64,000 bases of DNA, from contig CM031595.1 of assembly GCA_018398815.1 (NCBI GenBank), forward strand, positions 139,627,679-139,691,678. Direction: 5' to 3'. The DNA is from Conus ventricosus. Taxonomy: Eukaryota > Mollusca > Gastropoda > Neogastropoda > Conidae. This document shows, one piece after another, positions 47,005 to 58,706 of the stretch. How positions within the stretch are numbered: the first letter of the stretch is position 1; each line of letters starts with the position of its first letter. The position numbers and the translations under genes are program-made. The notes under the pieces are model-generated. The model saw only the letters and a program-made list of their open reading frames with translations. It did no database searches and had not been told where the DNA came from.

Positions 47005-49480
47005 TTTATTAAATATATAGTTATTGACCACCACAATAGAACAATTGTGGAAAAGATATGCATATATAGACACGCATAAACACCCCAGATATAAATAAGT
47101 TGAATATTTCATTATGCAGTGCTGGTGTCTTTTACCTTGCACTATCAGACATATGAATATCCAGATGTCAGGACCATAACACTTATACTCTACCGTGCTC
47201 CTCACATTATTACATGACAACATAACTTGATCAAGCAGGAAAGCACATACAGCAAAAGTAGAACAGAAAAAGATTACTTTCCACCATACAGAACATACTG
47301 GAGTTTGTTCAGTAGGTGGCTATGATATTTATGACTCTTATTCTGAAAGTGGTTTTCATTTGAGCCATTCACTTCAACACACACAGCAGCTGACATCAAT
47401 AGAGTTCACATGACAGGCTTCTTCATTGTTTAAAGACCTGGTCAACTGTTCTTTAGTGTGGTGCCTCTGTGACTCCCCATGGAGTTAAGGGAAAAGAGGA
47501 AATGAGGTGACTGTTTCATATTGAATGAGTGGATAATACATCCAAGAGTGATGTAACATATTAAAGCCTTTTTAATTCCAAGTTGGTGGATAATATGCTG
47601 AAAAGTGATGTAACATGATTAAACCTTGATCATCTACAATAACAAACCATTTGGGATTCATGTAGTCAGTACACCAGTAGTTAGACTACAAATGGTGACT
47701 AAACATGCAAATGAAGTCATTAGTGTTTTTGACACATAGATCTGAGGCAAAGTAGTAGAATCTTGAGAGTGCAGGAGAAAGGAAGGGTTGGGACGGGGAG
47801 TCGGGGAAGGAAGGTAACATACTTTGCTTTGCAATAAATTGTGAAATGGCATTCTTTTTAACTTCCCATTTATTTTCTCAGCAACATAAATTCCATTTAA
47901 ACACAAACATGAATACATATATTTATCAAATGAATTCTTCCATACATATCTCATTCACACACACAAACCTGCATGAAAAACTAATTCATCAAACGAATTC
48001 TTCCATACATTTTCCATTCCCACAAAGCCGTTTGAGCAAATGTTTCATCAACTGAATTCTCCCATACATGTTTCATGCATACAAATTTGTGTGTGCAAAC
48101 ATTTCAACCATTTATTGAATAAAATCATGCTGTTTAATAACAATAACACCCCCACACCCTACCCCACCTCAAAATCTAATGGAACATGCAGTGGATGTCA
48201 ACTGTAAATTCACGTACATTTTGTAAAATTTCATACATTTATTTTCAAATGCAGATATGTTGTTTCTAACACCTCTATAAAAGAAAATAATGCAAAAAAA
48301 TTTCCTAACCAACAAAGCAAATTCAATTTTGGTTTTTCTTCCCTGAGTATGTGTAATTTTCACTCAAAGTCAAACTGACACAATAAATAGGATAAATTAG
48401 GGGCAAATTCCAGTCCCCAACTTTCATCCAAACTCATACCTGATTAGGCATTGATAACTTCTTCAAGTAGTCTTTCCTTATCCCCTACAGAAAATATCAG
48501 ACGACTGACAATATTGGACAGCAAGTGAACACATATACCTCTGGACAACGACCTTCCCTCACAATTACCACGTACACAAATTTGCCTGGTTTTGGCACTT
48601 ATTTCACCATGACTCCTTTTAAAAGACCATCCCATGGGGTAAGAAGAGACAAATATTATATCTTGAATATTGACAGTTTTCCCCTGCAAATAATGGTTAA
48701 CCATTTACATGCTCCCAGAGCGTTCACTCTCCTGCAAGTGAAGGAGAATAACTGTGACTGATCAATATTTCTGTCTTTTTTTGTCACCTGAACCCATACT
48801 GGGTGAGAGAATTCAGTAAAGTTTCAGTCAACAGGGATGAGAACAGATTTTAAAAAAGCAGAGGAGATTTTTCTGTTGGGGGTCTGGGGGCAGAGCCCCC
48901 AGTGGGGTGAAGGGGCAACGCCCCTGCGGGGGTCAGGGGGCAGCGCCCCCTGAAGCTGAAGCATTTTTAATATATAAACAAGAAAAATCCACATTTAAAA
49001 CCATCAAAATATGTTTCTAGCCCCGGCTTATCTAAATTGAACTAAATTTATCTACATTCTGTTATTAAAATCACATTTCACACAAGGCATTACTATTAAA
49101 ACTAAACTATATTTCAGTTTTTCACAAAAGGCACATAAATACAAAAACAATTTGGCCTTACCTGCTAGTAGTAGTAGAAGTAGGCCTTTTTTCTTTTCTG
49201 CTTCAGTGTGTCCTTGGTAGAACACACTCTATGCTGGCATTTGTCTTTCGATACTTCTTTATTTAGGCTTACAGTTCTCAAGGTTGATCTGTAGTGTAGG
49301 CCTCATACGACCTGTGAAACACCTACACCACTGAATGAAGTCTTTCAATTGAGTCTTAGTCCAAAATTACACCTCTCATTGAACTCTTTTTTTTATACTA
49401 ACTAATGCTATTCTTAGTCAAAATCAACACTAATTTAACACCAGCAATCGTAATGAAGCCACGACTTCCGAAGCTGATTT
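47005..49480. other. A-rich region between IFT27 and the I/Nimb-like LINE
   Basis: A/C-biased on the + strand. It contains a three-fold diverged tandem repeat at 47925-48110 (GAATTCTTCCATACAT core, period near 60), a GC-rich triple hairpin at 48884-48952 and otherwise nothing recognised. It may be distal CPS1 3'UTR interrupted by the LINE, which is inference from composition only. Confidence 0.3.
48884..48952. repeat. Three consecutive GC-rich hairpins
   Basis: Three perfect inverted repeats with 3-base loops: CTGGGGGC-AGA-GCCCCCAG (48884-48902), AGGGGC-AAC-GCCCCT (48911-48925) and CAGGGGGC-AGC-GCCCCCTG (48934-48952). The surroundings are AT-rich. The hAT element at 14.1-14.9 kb carries a comparable G-rich/C-rich near-hairpin close to its right end, so this may be the remnant of a related transposon. 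Confidence 0.85.
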
Positions 49481-49681
49481 TAGGATAAGATAAGATAAGA
49501 TAATGTTGCTTATAGCCCAGCCGACCGCAAAGGGCCATATCAGGGCTGTCACCACGTTAAAATCAACTCACCAGTCATATTAAAAAAAAATTTAAAAAAA
49601 AACACTTTCATACATCTCATTAAATGACATCGTCTACAAACGCACCAGAAACTTTGTTTAAAATCTTTCTTCCGTAAAATC

Positions 49682-52000
49682 TTAAATCAGATGAAAAATG
49701 TTAATCTCTCTCAAAAACTCAAGGATCACATCAGGCGAGACATCCTGAACAGGATCTTCATGGACTCCGCTGTAAAATGTTTGTGTCTCACATCGTGCAA
49801 GTCCCAACACTCTAAAAGAACATGTTTCATTGTGAGTGGCGCATGACATGGAATGCCCACGGAGCTTCTTCACTCTTTAAAAGGTAAGCATGGGTAAAAT
49901 ACGATGGCCGGTGTGCAGCCGGCACAAACCGTTTCCTCCTTACGACTTCCGACGTGGATGGGAGGAAGTCCTTAAGGTTTTAGACGGATCTGAAAGAGTT
50001 TGTTATCGTCTGTGTGTTCCAATCTCCTGCCAGAGGTCTCTCACATAATCGTTAATTTTGGGTTTCACATCTGAACAGGGGATATAAATGTTGGACAGTT
50101 TCTCTCTTGTGGCGTTCTTGGCTAAACGATCACCATTTCGTTCCGCCGATGCCAACATGACCAGGAACCCAAGCAAGAGTAATGTTGTAACCGTCCGCTT
50201 TCAACTTGCTAAAAAGTTTCAAAGAAATGCAAATAGTTCTGGATGCTGAAGGTTGCGGCCAGCTATGGCTTCCAAAGCTGACAGCGAATCCGACCAGAAC
50301 CAGAAAGTCCTCTTTGAAGAATGTGAGATTATCTTCAAAGCCGAGTACCAGAGCAGTAAGTTCAGCAGGAATAGACAGAAGCATCGGAATGGATATGTTC
50401 CAACAGTATCTGAGAAGGAGCCCAGGGCAGTAGGCTGCACAGGCCACTCCATCTTCAGACTTGGAACCGTCAGTAAAAACTTTTTGACAGGATGGGAATT
50501 TGGAACAGAGCTCAGCATACAAAGCCTTGTACGCCAGGAGCTGGTAGACTCTTTGCGAAAAGCTGCAAGATCAAAACGAACCTCTGGTGTGTGAAAATAG
50601 GTCCACGGAGGTTGATCCGGAAACTTGGAAAAATCAGATACTACTGCTAGGTCTAGACCTGCATTCCGCACGTGAGGCTGCATACGAAGACCAAACGGCG
50701 GAATACATTTCGGGTTGTTTTCAACTTACTTTGGAACGGAGGGTCAAAAACACAGTCATAGGCAGGATTCTGCGGTTCTGTGAACAGTTGGATATAATAT
50801 TCAAAGACAGTTTCAGCCTGCGGTTGGACAGTGAAGGTTCACCCGCCTCTGCGTACAGGCTGTACACAGGGGTGGTGCGGACGCTCCAAGACAGAGACGA
50901 AGCCCTTGATGGTGGATAGGGTCTAATAGTTTGAGGTAAGAGGGTCTTGCGGAGCCGTAGACAGCAAACCGTAGTCCAGTTTGGAACGGACCAGGGCTCT
51001 GTAGATGGTGCAGCAAAGTTTTCTTATCAGCGCCCCAGTCAGTGTGCGCTACGACCCGCAGAATATTCAGAGCTTTCTGGCAAGAAAGTTTTGAGGTTTT
51101 TTAATGTGGCTGAGAAGTTGAGTTTTTGGTCAAAAATAACTCCCAGGAATTTGGCTTCTTTTACAACTGAAATAGTGGACTTGTCCAGACGAATTTCAGG
51201 ATCAGCAAAGAATTGACGAAAATTGTGGAAATGAATTGACTGAGTTTTGGTACGGGAGAAGGTAAACCCGCTTTCCTCAGCCACTGTTGGATTCTGTTGA
51301 CACAAAGTTGGAGTCGACGCTGTACGCTGGCGTAAGAAGCTCCAACTGCATTACAGCGCGAAGTCGTCAACAAACAGAGAGGACTCAGTGCCCTGGCTTA
51401 CGATTGGACAATGTCATTGATTTTAATGCTGAAAAGGGCTGGAGAAGGATGCTCCCTGAGGAACACCCAACTCTGCCCATGGATGTCAGAGAGTGTGGTG
51501 CCAACACGCGCCTGGAACTGTCGATCGGCTAAAAAGTTCTGAATGAACAGAGGCAGGTGACCCCGAAACCAAGTCTGTGCAGGTCCATAAGGATTCCTGC
51601 TTTCCACGTGGTGTCGTACGCCTTTTCGAGGTCGAAAAAGATAGCAACCACATGTGCTTGTTAATAAAGGCGTTGCGGATGGTGGTTTCCAGGCGGATTA
51701 GATGGTCACCGTCGAGTGGCACTTCCGGAAACCGCACTGTTCATGGCCAAAAGACCATCGGTTTCCTGCTTCCACATCAGACGGGAGTTGACCATCTTTT
51801 CCATCAGCTTACAGAGGCAGCTGGTCAGAGCGATTGGGCGATAGTTGGAAGGGTTGGTTAAGGTCCTTTCCAGGCTTTGAATAGGAATGATCAGGGCTTT
51901 CCGCCAGGAAGGCGGGAAAAAAGGACCCTGTGGTCCAGATATGGTTATAGACTTGGAGAAGAGTCTGGAGACAGCTCTCTGGAAAATGTTTCAAAACCTG
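49682..52000 (-). pseudogene. LINE ORF2 C-terminal part: reverse transcriptase and RNase H
   Basis: Pieces in several frames, in order on the - strand: NPSNYRPIALTSCLCKLMEK (about 51850), a GVPQG block with PALFSIKINDIV (about 51450), an LFVDDF-like catalytic block (51390), then SVVKEAKFLGVIFDQKLNFS (51150) of the RT thumb. Next come the RNase H motif KVFTDGSKSEDGVACAAY (50480), PAELTALVLGFE, and ITLAWVPGHVGI (50160). The end is VILEFLREINIFHLI and a stop at 49682. FTDGS, the AEL glutamate and the final Asp-containing stretch are typical RNase H signatures. Confidence 0.8.
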
Positions 52001-52399
52001 ATAATGAATGTCATCCAGACAGGGGCAGAGTCAGTGCAGCTTTGCAAAGCTAATTTGAGTTCAGCGATTGAAAAAGGAGATTATAGGTTTCCAGAGTTGT
52101 CTGATGTGAAATTGTATGAAGATTTCTCTCTAATCTCTTTGTTTCTAAAAAGACTGCAGATTTATTTGAAGACGAGGAGTTCTGTTGGATGGTGGAGGCC
52201 AAACAGATTAGCAACAGCTTGTTTATCAGTGATCAGAGCATCGGCAAGTTTTAAGTGATGAATAGAGGGGTTGGTGTTCTTCCCTTTGATTTTTCTAATG
52301 ATGTTCCAAACTTTTTTCTTAGAGAGTTTTCGATGTCAGCCTGGAGCAGAAGCTTCTCCAGGACCGACGTTTACTGATTTTAAAAGTGTATCTCGATTT

Positions 52400-53370
52400 A
52401 GCACGGAGTTTCTGATGGGCTCTAGCGTTGGGACCGAAGGTCGTTGGTATACCGCCGCTGAGCCCGTTTTCTAACTTTGGAATATTTGTTGGCAGTCGGA
52501 ATCGAACCAGGGTGTTTTTGGCATTTGAAGTTTGTCGGAAGACACTGGAATACAGGTTTTAGCACAGTTGATCACAGTGGTAGTCAGTGATTCTGCCGGG
52601 TCCGGACTCTGAAGAAAATCAGTGTCCTGGAACTCCTTAGAAATAGTGGCTGCAAATAGATCCCAGTTTGCTTTCTTATAATTGAGATGTTGAGAGACAG
52701 AGGCGGGTTCAGTTAATATGGGCTGTAAAAGAACAGGGAAATGGTCACTTCCGTGCAGATCGTCATGGACAGACCACTCATAGTCCAGGACCAGCGAGGG
52801 GTCACAAACCGATAAATCTAAGCACGAAAGTGAACCTGTGGAAGAGTGGAGGTAAGTTGCAGAATCCGTCGTTCAGACAACACAAATCCAATCCGACAGG
52901 ATATCCTCAATCAGCAGACCTCTGGATGACGTACCGGCACTACCCCAAAGAGGGTTGTGACCGTTAAAGTCACCCAACAGCAAAAAAGGTCGAGGAAGTT
53001 CCCCTAACAGATTGACAAGGTCCTGACGACAAACCGGGACAGAAGGTGGAGATAAAGGGGAACAGATCGTCACAGTCTTGTGGAGAGTGACTCTCGCAGC
53101 TACAGCTTGAAGGGAGGTAGACGAGCGACAGGGACTATACAACAAGTTTTATGTATGAGAAGGGCAACACCGCCCGACAGTCCCAACGTGGATGGTTGTG
53201 CAGGTTTTGAAAGAATATTAAAGCCAGAAAGAGTAAAGGTCTTCTGGCTTTGAATTTGAGTTTCCTGAAGAGCCACGACGGAAGGTTTTATAGACTGACA
53301 CAGAAGCTGCAGCTCCTCAAAGTTGGAATTTAATCCACGGATATTCCAATGGGTATGGTACTATCCATGG
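52400..53370 (-). pseudogene. LINE ORF2 endonuclease part
   Basis: On the - strand WNIRGLNSNFEELQLLCQ and SVVALQETQIQ (the catalytic Asn and Glu signatures of APE-type endonucleases) are followed by RPFLLLGDFNGHNPLWGS (Asp-x-Asn signature, about 53000). Frame breaks occur near 53150 and 52870. Confidence 0.75.
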
Positions 53371-53438
53371 TGCAGAGGTGAAAAGGAGAGAGATCAGGTC
53401 ATCTCTCCTCAACGTCTGCGTCCAATGGAGAGAATTTA

Positions 53439-54725
53439 TTATTTTAGTTTAACTGGACTGTGTTGGTCTTTGGACCTGCTGGCAGACTTGCCGAAGGTGA
53501 CAAAGGCCTGGAGTTTGGAGATGGTGGGAGGTCTGGATTTGGGAGATGGTGGAGGTTTCTTCCTCAACTCCACCATCTCCACACTGGGTTGAACTCCCTT
53601 GCCCGCACGGGCATTGGACAGTGGAGTTCGAGGCGGGACTGATGGCTTTTTAATCTGCCCAGCAGCAGATGTTGTAGACTGCTGGGCAGTCCGAGGGGTG
53701 GCGGATTTTTGGCCTCCACCAGGGGCACTCACTTTGGGATGAGAGGTGGTGGACCTGCTTCCACCAGAGCTGACAGTTTTCCTTGCAATGTCTTCGAAAA
53801 CGTAAAGTTATCAGTCTGACAGCAGACTGACCGAGTTGGAACTGTTGGAACTTTCTTTACGGCCGAAGCATACGAAGAAGCTGTCGGCGACTGACTGCCC
53901 ACAACCAGCTTGCGGGCTTCAAAAAGGAGATCTTCTTTTCTGTCTTAATCCTTTGTATTGCAGATTCCTGAATCCACAGAGGACAATTCCGTGAAGAGGA
54001 GGGATGGTCGCCACCGCAGTTTGCACAATGTGCGGATCTTTACACGGCCCATCATGGGATGCCTTGCAGCAAATACCACACACCTCCTGCCCAGAACAAC
54101 GGTCTCTGACATGGCCAAACTTCTGGCATCGGAAGCACCTCAACGGGGACGGAACGTACAACTGAACCCGGACAATCAGGTAGCCGACTTTGATGACCGG
54201 AGGCAGCACAGGGTTGCAGAATGTCAGAAAGAGGGTGTTGGTGGCCACTCTTTCTGCACCCTTCTTGACAGTCACCCTGCGCACCTCCGTCACACCCTGG
54301 GATGCCAGCTCCGTTTTGATTTCTGCCTCTGAGACTCCTGATAAATCCCGGCAGCGAATGACGCCTTTAGATGAATTTAACTGTTTGTGGGGAGTTACCC
54401 TGATCTCCCTGTCCACTAGTTTAGTTGCTTTCAGCAGCTGTTCAGATTGTTTGTGTGACTTGCATTGAATAAGAAATGAACCATTCCTCAACCTCTTGAT
54501 GGACCGAGGGTCACCTGCTATACCTTGAAAGCCCTTTTGGATAGCAAATGGGCTCAAAGCTGAAAGGGGTCTTTCTTGCTCCGTTCCTTCCATAACGAGC
54601 CAGGAAGCCCAGAAACCTGTCTTCTGTCGTATCTCCATATCCGAATCGCTGTCAGAATCGAAATCCCCTGAAATAGGGGATGCTGCCTTCCTCTTTTTTG
54701 GGGGGATGTGTTTTGAAAAAGCCAT
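53439..54725 (-). pseudogene. LINE ORF1 (gag-like, RRM-like fold and CCHC knuckles)
   Basis: From the ATG at 54725: basic KKRK and acidic DSDSDSD N-terminus, then an RNA-recognition-like region (SFLIQCKSHKQSEQLLKATK .. GVIRCRDLSGVSEAEI .. VTEVRRVTVKKG). Two knuckles follow, CFRCQKFGHVRDRC and CGICCKASHDGPC. The frame breaks near 53950. The proline/serine-rich C-terminus continues in another frame (53732-53439). Confidence 0.82.
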
Positions 54726-54793
54726 GTGTATTTCAACCTCTTTGGTTTTCTTCAGGAAAGACAAACAACATTGAAGACAATGAAAACACAGCA

Positions 54794-54935
54794 CAGTCAC
54801 CTACCTCCTTGAATTGGGTGCAAAATTGATGTTCACGTCCACTATGCACCAAATTTGACAAACGGACAGTCACTTCTGTCCTTGAACTGGGCACAAAATG
54901 GAAGTGCACATCCACTTTGCACACAATTTAAGAAG
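54794..54935 (-). repeat. Two diverged 73-bp tandem repeats at the LINE 5' end
   Basis: Units at 54794-54866 and 54867-54935 share CAGTCAC, CCTTGAA.TGGG.GCAAAAT (+ strand), a CACNTCCACT.TGCAC block and an AATTT end. Tandem 5' units of this kind often carry internal promoters in LINEs. They stop where the LINE stops. Confidence 0.7.
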
Positions 54936-55736
54936 ATAAGTGTAAGCACTTTGTTTTCACTGTCTTCAATATTGTTTGTCTTCCCTGAAGAAGAACAATA
55001 AGGTCAAGACACGTAGTGTTTGTTTGTAATTTGTTTGTTTCTTCATTTGGCGGTACAGTAATTTTTCTTTCAATTTAGTCTCAGTAAACAACAAGAAAGC
55101 CCTAAAATTGTAAAGTGAAAAAGGCAGGTTGCAAAGATGGGGAGTTTGTATTATACTCCCTGTTTGGCTAGTATACTTACCATGTCAGACCATAGCATTC
55201 CACGGCAGTTAGTTAGCTCTGCAGGCCGAGATTTCTTGTGGCTAATGCAGTAATAAGACCATCACAGGGAACAGATCTAGAGAGAATCTGGTTTTCAGAT
55301 ACATCATGAAAACAAGTATCGGAAAGCTATCATGTCTGCAACATACTGTGCAAAACATATCATGTAATTTTGCTTTCATGCGGAAAAGACATTTCTATCA
55401 CATGTACATGTATGTAAAAGAAATTTATACTAAAGCTACTTATTTCAGACACTGATGTTTGCTATGTTTTTGGAAGCTGAATGTGGGCCTTATTTTAGAA
55501 AGAAGTTGTCTTTCAAGCAGTTCTCTTCTGCATGGAAGATATAAAACATGCCATTTCAAACATGACAAATCAGCAAAGATGCCTGCAAAAGCACAAAGTT
55601 GAAAATTCAACTCAATGAGAACAGTTTATGCTGAGATTAAAATGATATGAGAACACAAAAGATGAACAAATCAAAGAACTGAAACGAAATGCATTGCTAT
55701 GGCCACAGTAACGCAAGTCTCTACCACCACCATAGG
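54936..55736 (-). other. Region downstream of the CPS1 stop
   Basis: Probable start of the CPS1 3'UTR, A-rich on the + strand. No AATAAA on the - strand was found before the LINE boundary. Confidence 0.4.
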
Positions 55737-55857
55737 TCAGCTTTCTGCTGTGACTGTAGATTTAGTTCTGGAGGCTTGAATGGCACGGTAATCAAACAGG
55801 CTGTTGGCTTTTAATGTTCCCTGTGTAGTCCAAAGCTTCAATGAGGAGTTTCATCAC
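55737..55857 (-). CDS. CPS1: Carbamoyl-phosphate synthase, mitochondrial, terminal exon (1-bp frameshift)
   Basis: Acceptor on the - strand TTTGTCCATAG, phase 0. Reads VMKLLIEALDYTGNIK and then, after one surplus A in an AAAA run (near 55815), ANSLFDYRAIQASRT, KSTVTAES and TGA at 55739-55737. Human CPS1 ends VTKLFAEAVQ..SLFHYRQYS. With the extra A the frame would stop after QQPV. The protein ends directly after the regulatory domain, as in CPS1/CPSIII. In CAD a dihydroorotase domain would follow. Confidence 0.85.
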
Positions 55858-57475
55858 CTATGGACAAAGGGTCAATGAATCATGAGAACAGTTTCAACAA
55901 GTCTTTTTACCTTCAGAGCAGTCACTGAATTTTATATTTTTCAATACAAAATACAGCTATCCCAGAGCAGTAGACATGCCTGCATTGTCTTCCTACAACA
56001 CAGCTCATGTTTCAAGACTTAACATCATTTATTTCTCAATATTTGTTCTACTAGTGTCCACAGAAAACAAAGAGGAAAAAATGACAGCATAATATGAACT
56101 TAAGAAATCTGTAAGGGTGGTAACCCGTGTTAAAGCTTGCATTCATCAAAGTGACGCCGCCATTTTCATAGGACAGCAAACCCAAAGCAATTTTCCCTCG
56201 TCAGTCTGCTTACCAGTTCAATGAGAAAGAGAAAATGCCGAAACATGGGTGTGAAATGGAGTGCCTGTGATGTGGTGATGATGACAGTCAATATCCCGAT
56301 CGTTATCCTAGTATGCGTTTCAAATCAAACATTTGACTCTCTAGATCACTTTGCTTGGCCCATACCCTGAGAAAAGGTAACTCTATTTGCAATGGAAAAA
56401 TATGCATCACCTTCCTGTGATTTTATATTCAGAAACTGGTCTATTTTGCCCCATCAATAAGTTTAACAGTTCAATCAGAGTAGGAAAATTCCAAGTCATG
56501 GGTCTGAAACAATGCATCTTTCATGCAGACACTGTGTTATAAACAATTCTATTTCACTTATCATCAGTATCATTGATCAGTTCAGATCTACATGTCTTGG
56601 GTTTAATGGGACATTTGCTTACCAAATGACACATGCACAGATTGCATACTGATCTTGATCCATAAATTGAGAAAAGGTCATTATTTGCAATGGAAAGATA
56701 AGCGTTATGTGCCCCGATTTTTTTCCAGAACAGGTTAACTGTCTTCCATAACAACCAAAGTCACAACATGAGCAGGGCTTTGGATGGGAAAAAAAACTGG
56801 TTTTAAAAATGGCTGACTCCTATCACAATCAGCTTTCATAGTAATTATTGATAACTGACATGGTGCTGAATTATTAACTTTCAAATGGGCACTTTCAGCA
56901 CCCTCTCTGATAGGAATGACCAGCTTTTTGTCAACTACACTGAACAGATGCTGTGTGTATGGACCAGCCTGGTGAGCACATCTGGATCCTATCTGATGAT
57001 ATCTCTCTCATTCAGCTTTGTTATACTTCCACAGAACAAACTGTGATTTATCATATACACCTTTTCTTTTCCTTGCAAACTTTTTCTGAATAATTTATGC
57101 AACACATTTTTTTGGCGATTTCCAGACACAACATCATGATTTCACAACAGAAACCAACACTTTTTTTGTCAAGAAAGAAACATTGATTTTGAAACCTTGA
57201 TGAATTGCTGAGCCTAACAAGCAGAAAAGATGTTCCTGCATATTCTGTCTAAAACCAAATCAATACCCTATCATCAGCAGAAGCTGTTATTCTTTTTTTG
57301 GCAAATGAAAGTTCGAATGAGTTTCTTACCTATTTCTATGCACACCAAAAGACCACTGTTCAATAGACTTGGCTATAGTGTGTGCCTGAAAAACCCACTC
57401 TGGGAGAAAGAATAACACAATTTGTACCATTTTCAAGTTAAAAGTCAAAATCATAAAAAAAGAATTGATGGTTAC
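55858..57475 (-). other. CPS1 last intron
   Basis: 1.6 kb intron, A-rich on the + strand, no recognised repeats or exons. Confidence 0.7.
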
Positions 57476-57605
57476 CTCAAAGTTGGTGATGAGTGGCACA
57501 GCTGAATCAATGGCGGCTCTGCGGATCAGGTAGTTGTCTTTCATGTATTTGGTCTTCTGATTGGGCAAATTTATCACCAGGTCAATGGCGTGATCCTCGA
57601 TCATC
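57476..57605 (-). CDS. CPS1: Carbamoyl-phosphate synthase, mitochondrial, penultimate exon (MGS-like regulatory domain)
   Basis: On the - strand, acceptor TTTTTACAG, one base completing a codon, then [40 protein letters not shown] and NFE before GTAACC. This is the methylglyoxal-synthase-like domain (human [36 protein letters not shown]). It binds N-acetylglutamate, the obligatory activator of the urea-cycle enzyme that makes carbamoyl phosphate in mitochondria. The three Asn that line that site in human CPS1 (in INLPN and HDN) are all kept. No further upstream exon was recognised before 64000, so the next intron must exceed 6 kb and hosts the SINE and Gypsy insertions. Confidence 0.94.
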
Positions 57606-57716
57606 CTGTAAAAATGACCAGTATCATGGTGAAATCTGTGATTATCACATCCACAATAAGTAAATGCTGTGTCACAACCATGTCTCTTTTTTCTTGCCAT
57701 CTGTCTTTCTCTAACA

Positions 57717-57735
57717 CACGCACGAACACACGCAT

Positions 57736-57797
<62 letters not shown>
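57717..57797. repeat. (CA)n microsatellite
   Basis: About 80 bp of CA, interrupted only at its left end, in a CPS1 intron. Confidence 0.96.
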
Positions 57798-58148
57798 TCT
57801 CTTGTAGAAACACAGGCTTTCATCTGCATATTTGACACAAATGATAAAAATTAAAATGCACACAGTAAACACTGAAACAATACTGAGAATACAGCAATGG
57901 CACTACTTCTCATTTCAAGATCTTATGTTTCTGATGTGCAGTTATTATCTGTTTTAGTAGAAAGTAACTGAAAGTCATATACCATCTGATAGAACACATC
58001 AACTTCTCCACATTTGTTAATTTATAAAGAGTGAGACGAAAGCTGCTAACTGGAAAAGCAGGAACAACAACAAAAACAAAAACAAAAGAGAGAAAATTAA
58101 GGAGCACTTATTCAACAACAACAAAACAGAGAAGAAACTAAGTTCTTT

Positions 58149-58547
58149 TTTTTTCTTTCTGCGTATGCAGGCTGATACTCCTGCGGATACTGCCTGTATA
58201 GACAGGCAGTGGAGTTTTGTGCGTATGACCGTTTTTTATCCCGCCATTAAGGCAGCCATACTCCATCTTCAGGGAAGGTGCATGCTATGTGTAACGTGTC
58301 ATCCATACCAACAGCCAAACTGGCCTTCTCTTCCAAAAGTTGGTGATGGGATTTTACGTGTGTGCAAGATGTTGTGCGTGCATTCACACACGGAACCTAG
58401 GTTTCTAGTCTCATTCGAAGGACTGTATGGGGAATGGAGTCAGAACCAAGGTTAACTCTGAGGGAAAAATCCCCCTGTACCGAAATTCGAACCCACAACT
58501 TCAGGATCACCAGTCTGGCGCTCTACCAACTGAGCTATTCTGGCCCC
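58149..58547 (-). mobile_element. tRNA-derived SINE, copy 2
   Basis: Same family and orientation as 44059-44453: A box (GAATAGCTCAGTTGG) and B box (TGGGTTCGAATTTCGG) at the right end, and the same body. The near-palindromic CTGCATACGCAG precedes a poly-A tail (poly-T on +). The anticodon-loop position reads GGT, again threonine-like. Imperfect flanking repeats (AGAAGAAACTAAGT at 58130 and AGAAGAATTTAAAT at 58549) may be an aged target duplication. Lies in a CPS1 intron. Confidence 0.88.
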
Positions 58548-58706
58548 TAGAAGAATTTAAATGAGGAATGTGTAGTTTGGGTCATAGACCCTTCAAAGAC
58601 TGATAAGTTTGGAATATCAAGTACAAGGAATAAGACCTTTACGTTAGCATATCCTTTTGTGTGATGTATGATGTATCAAATTTTTTAAGGTCTATCCGCC
58701 TTGGCT

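Larger units (their letters stand above)
49484..54935 (-). mobile_element. I/Nimb-like non-LTR retrotransposon, near full length, frameshifted
   Basis: About 5.45 kb on the - strand with the order: tandem 5' repeats (54935-54794), ORF1 with zinc knuckles (54725-53439), then endonuclease (about 53370-52400), reverse transcriptase (about 52000-50813), RNase H (about 50522-50130) and a short cysteine-containing tail domain ending at 49682. The 3' UTR ends in (TTATC)n at 49484-49505. ORF1 with CCHC knuckles plus RNase H after RT is the layout of the I superfamily, and Nimb is its usual member in molluscs. Several single-base shifts break both ORFs. No target duplication was found. Confidence 0.85.

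Noticed and set aside
49484..54935. Host genes with RNase H or zinc knuckles on the - strand
   Set aside because: All pieces fall in the fixed order of one I/Nimb-like LINE with a microsatellite tail.
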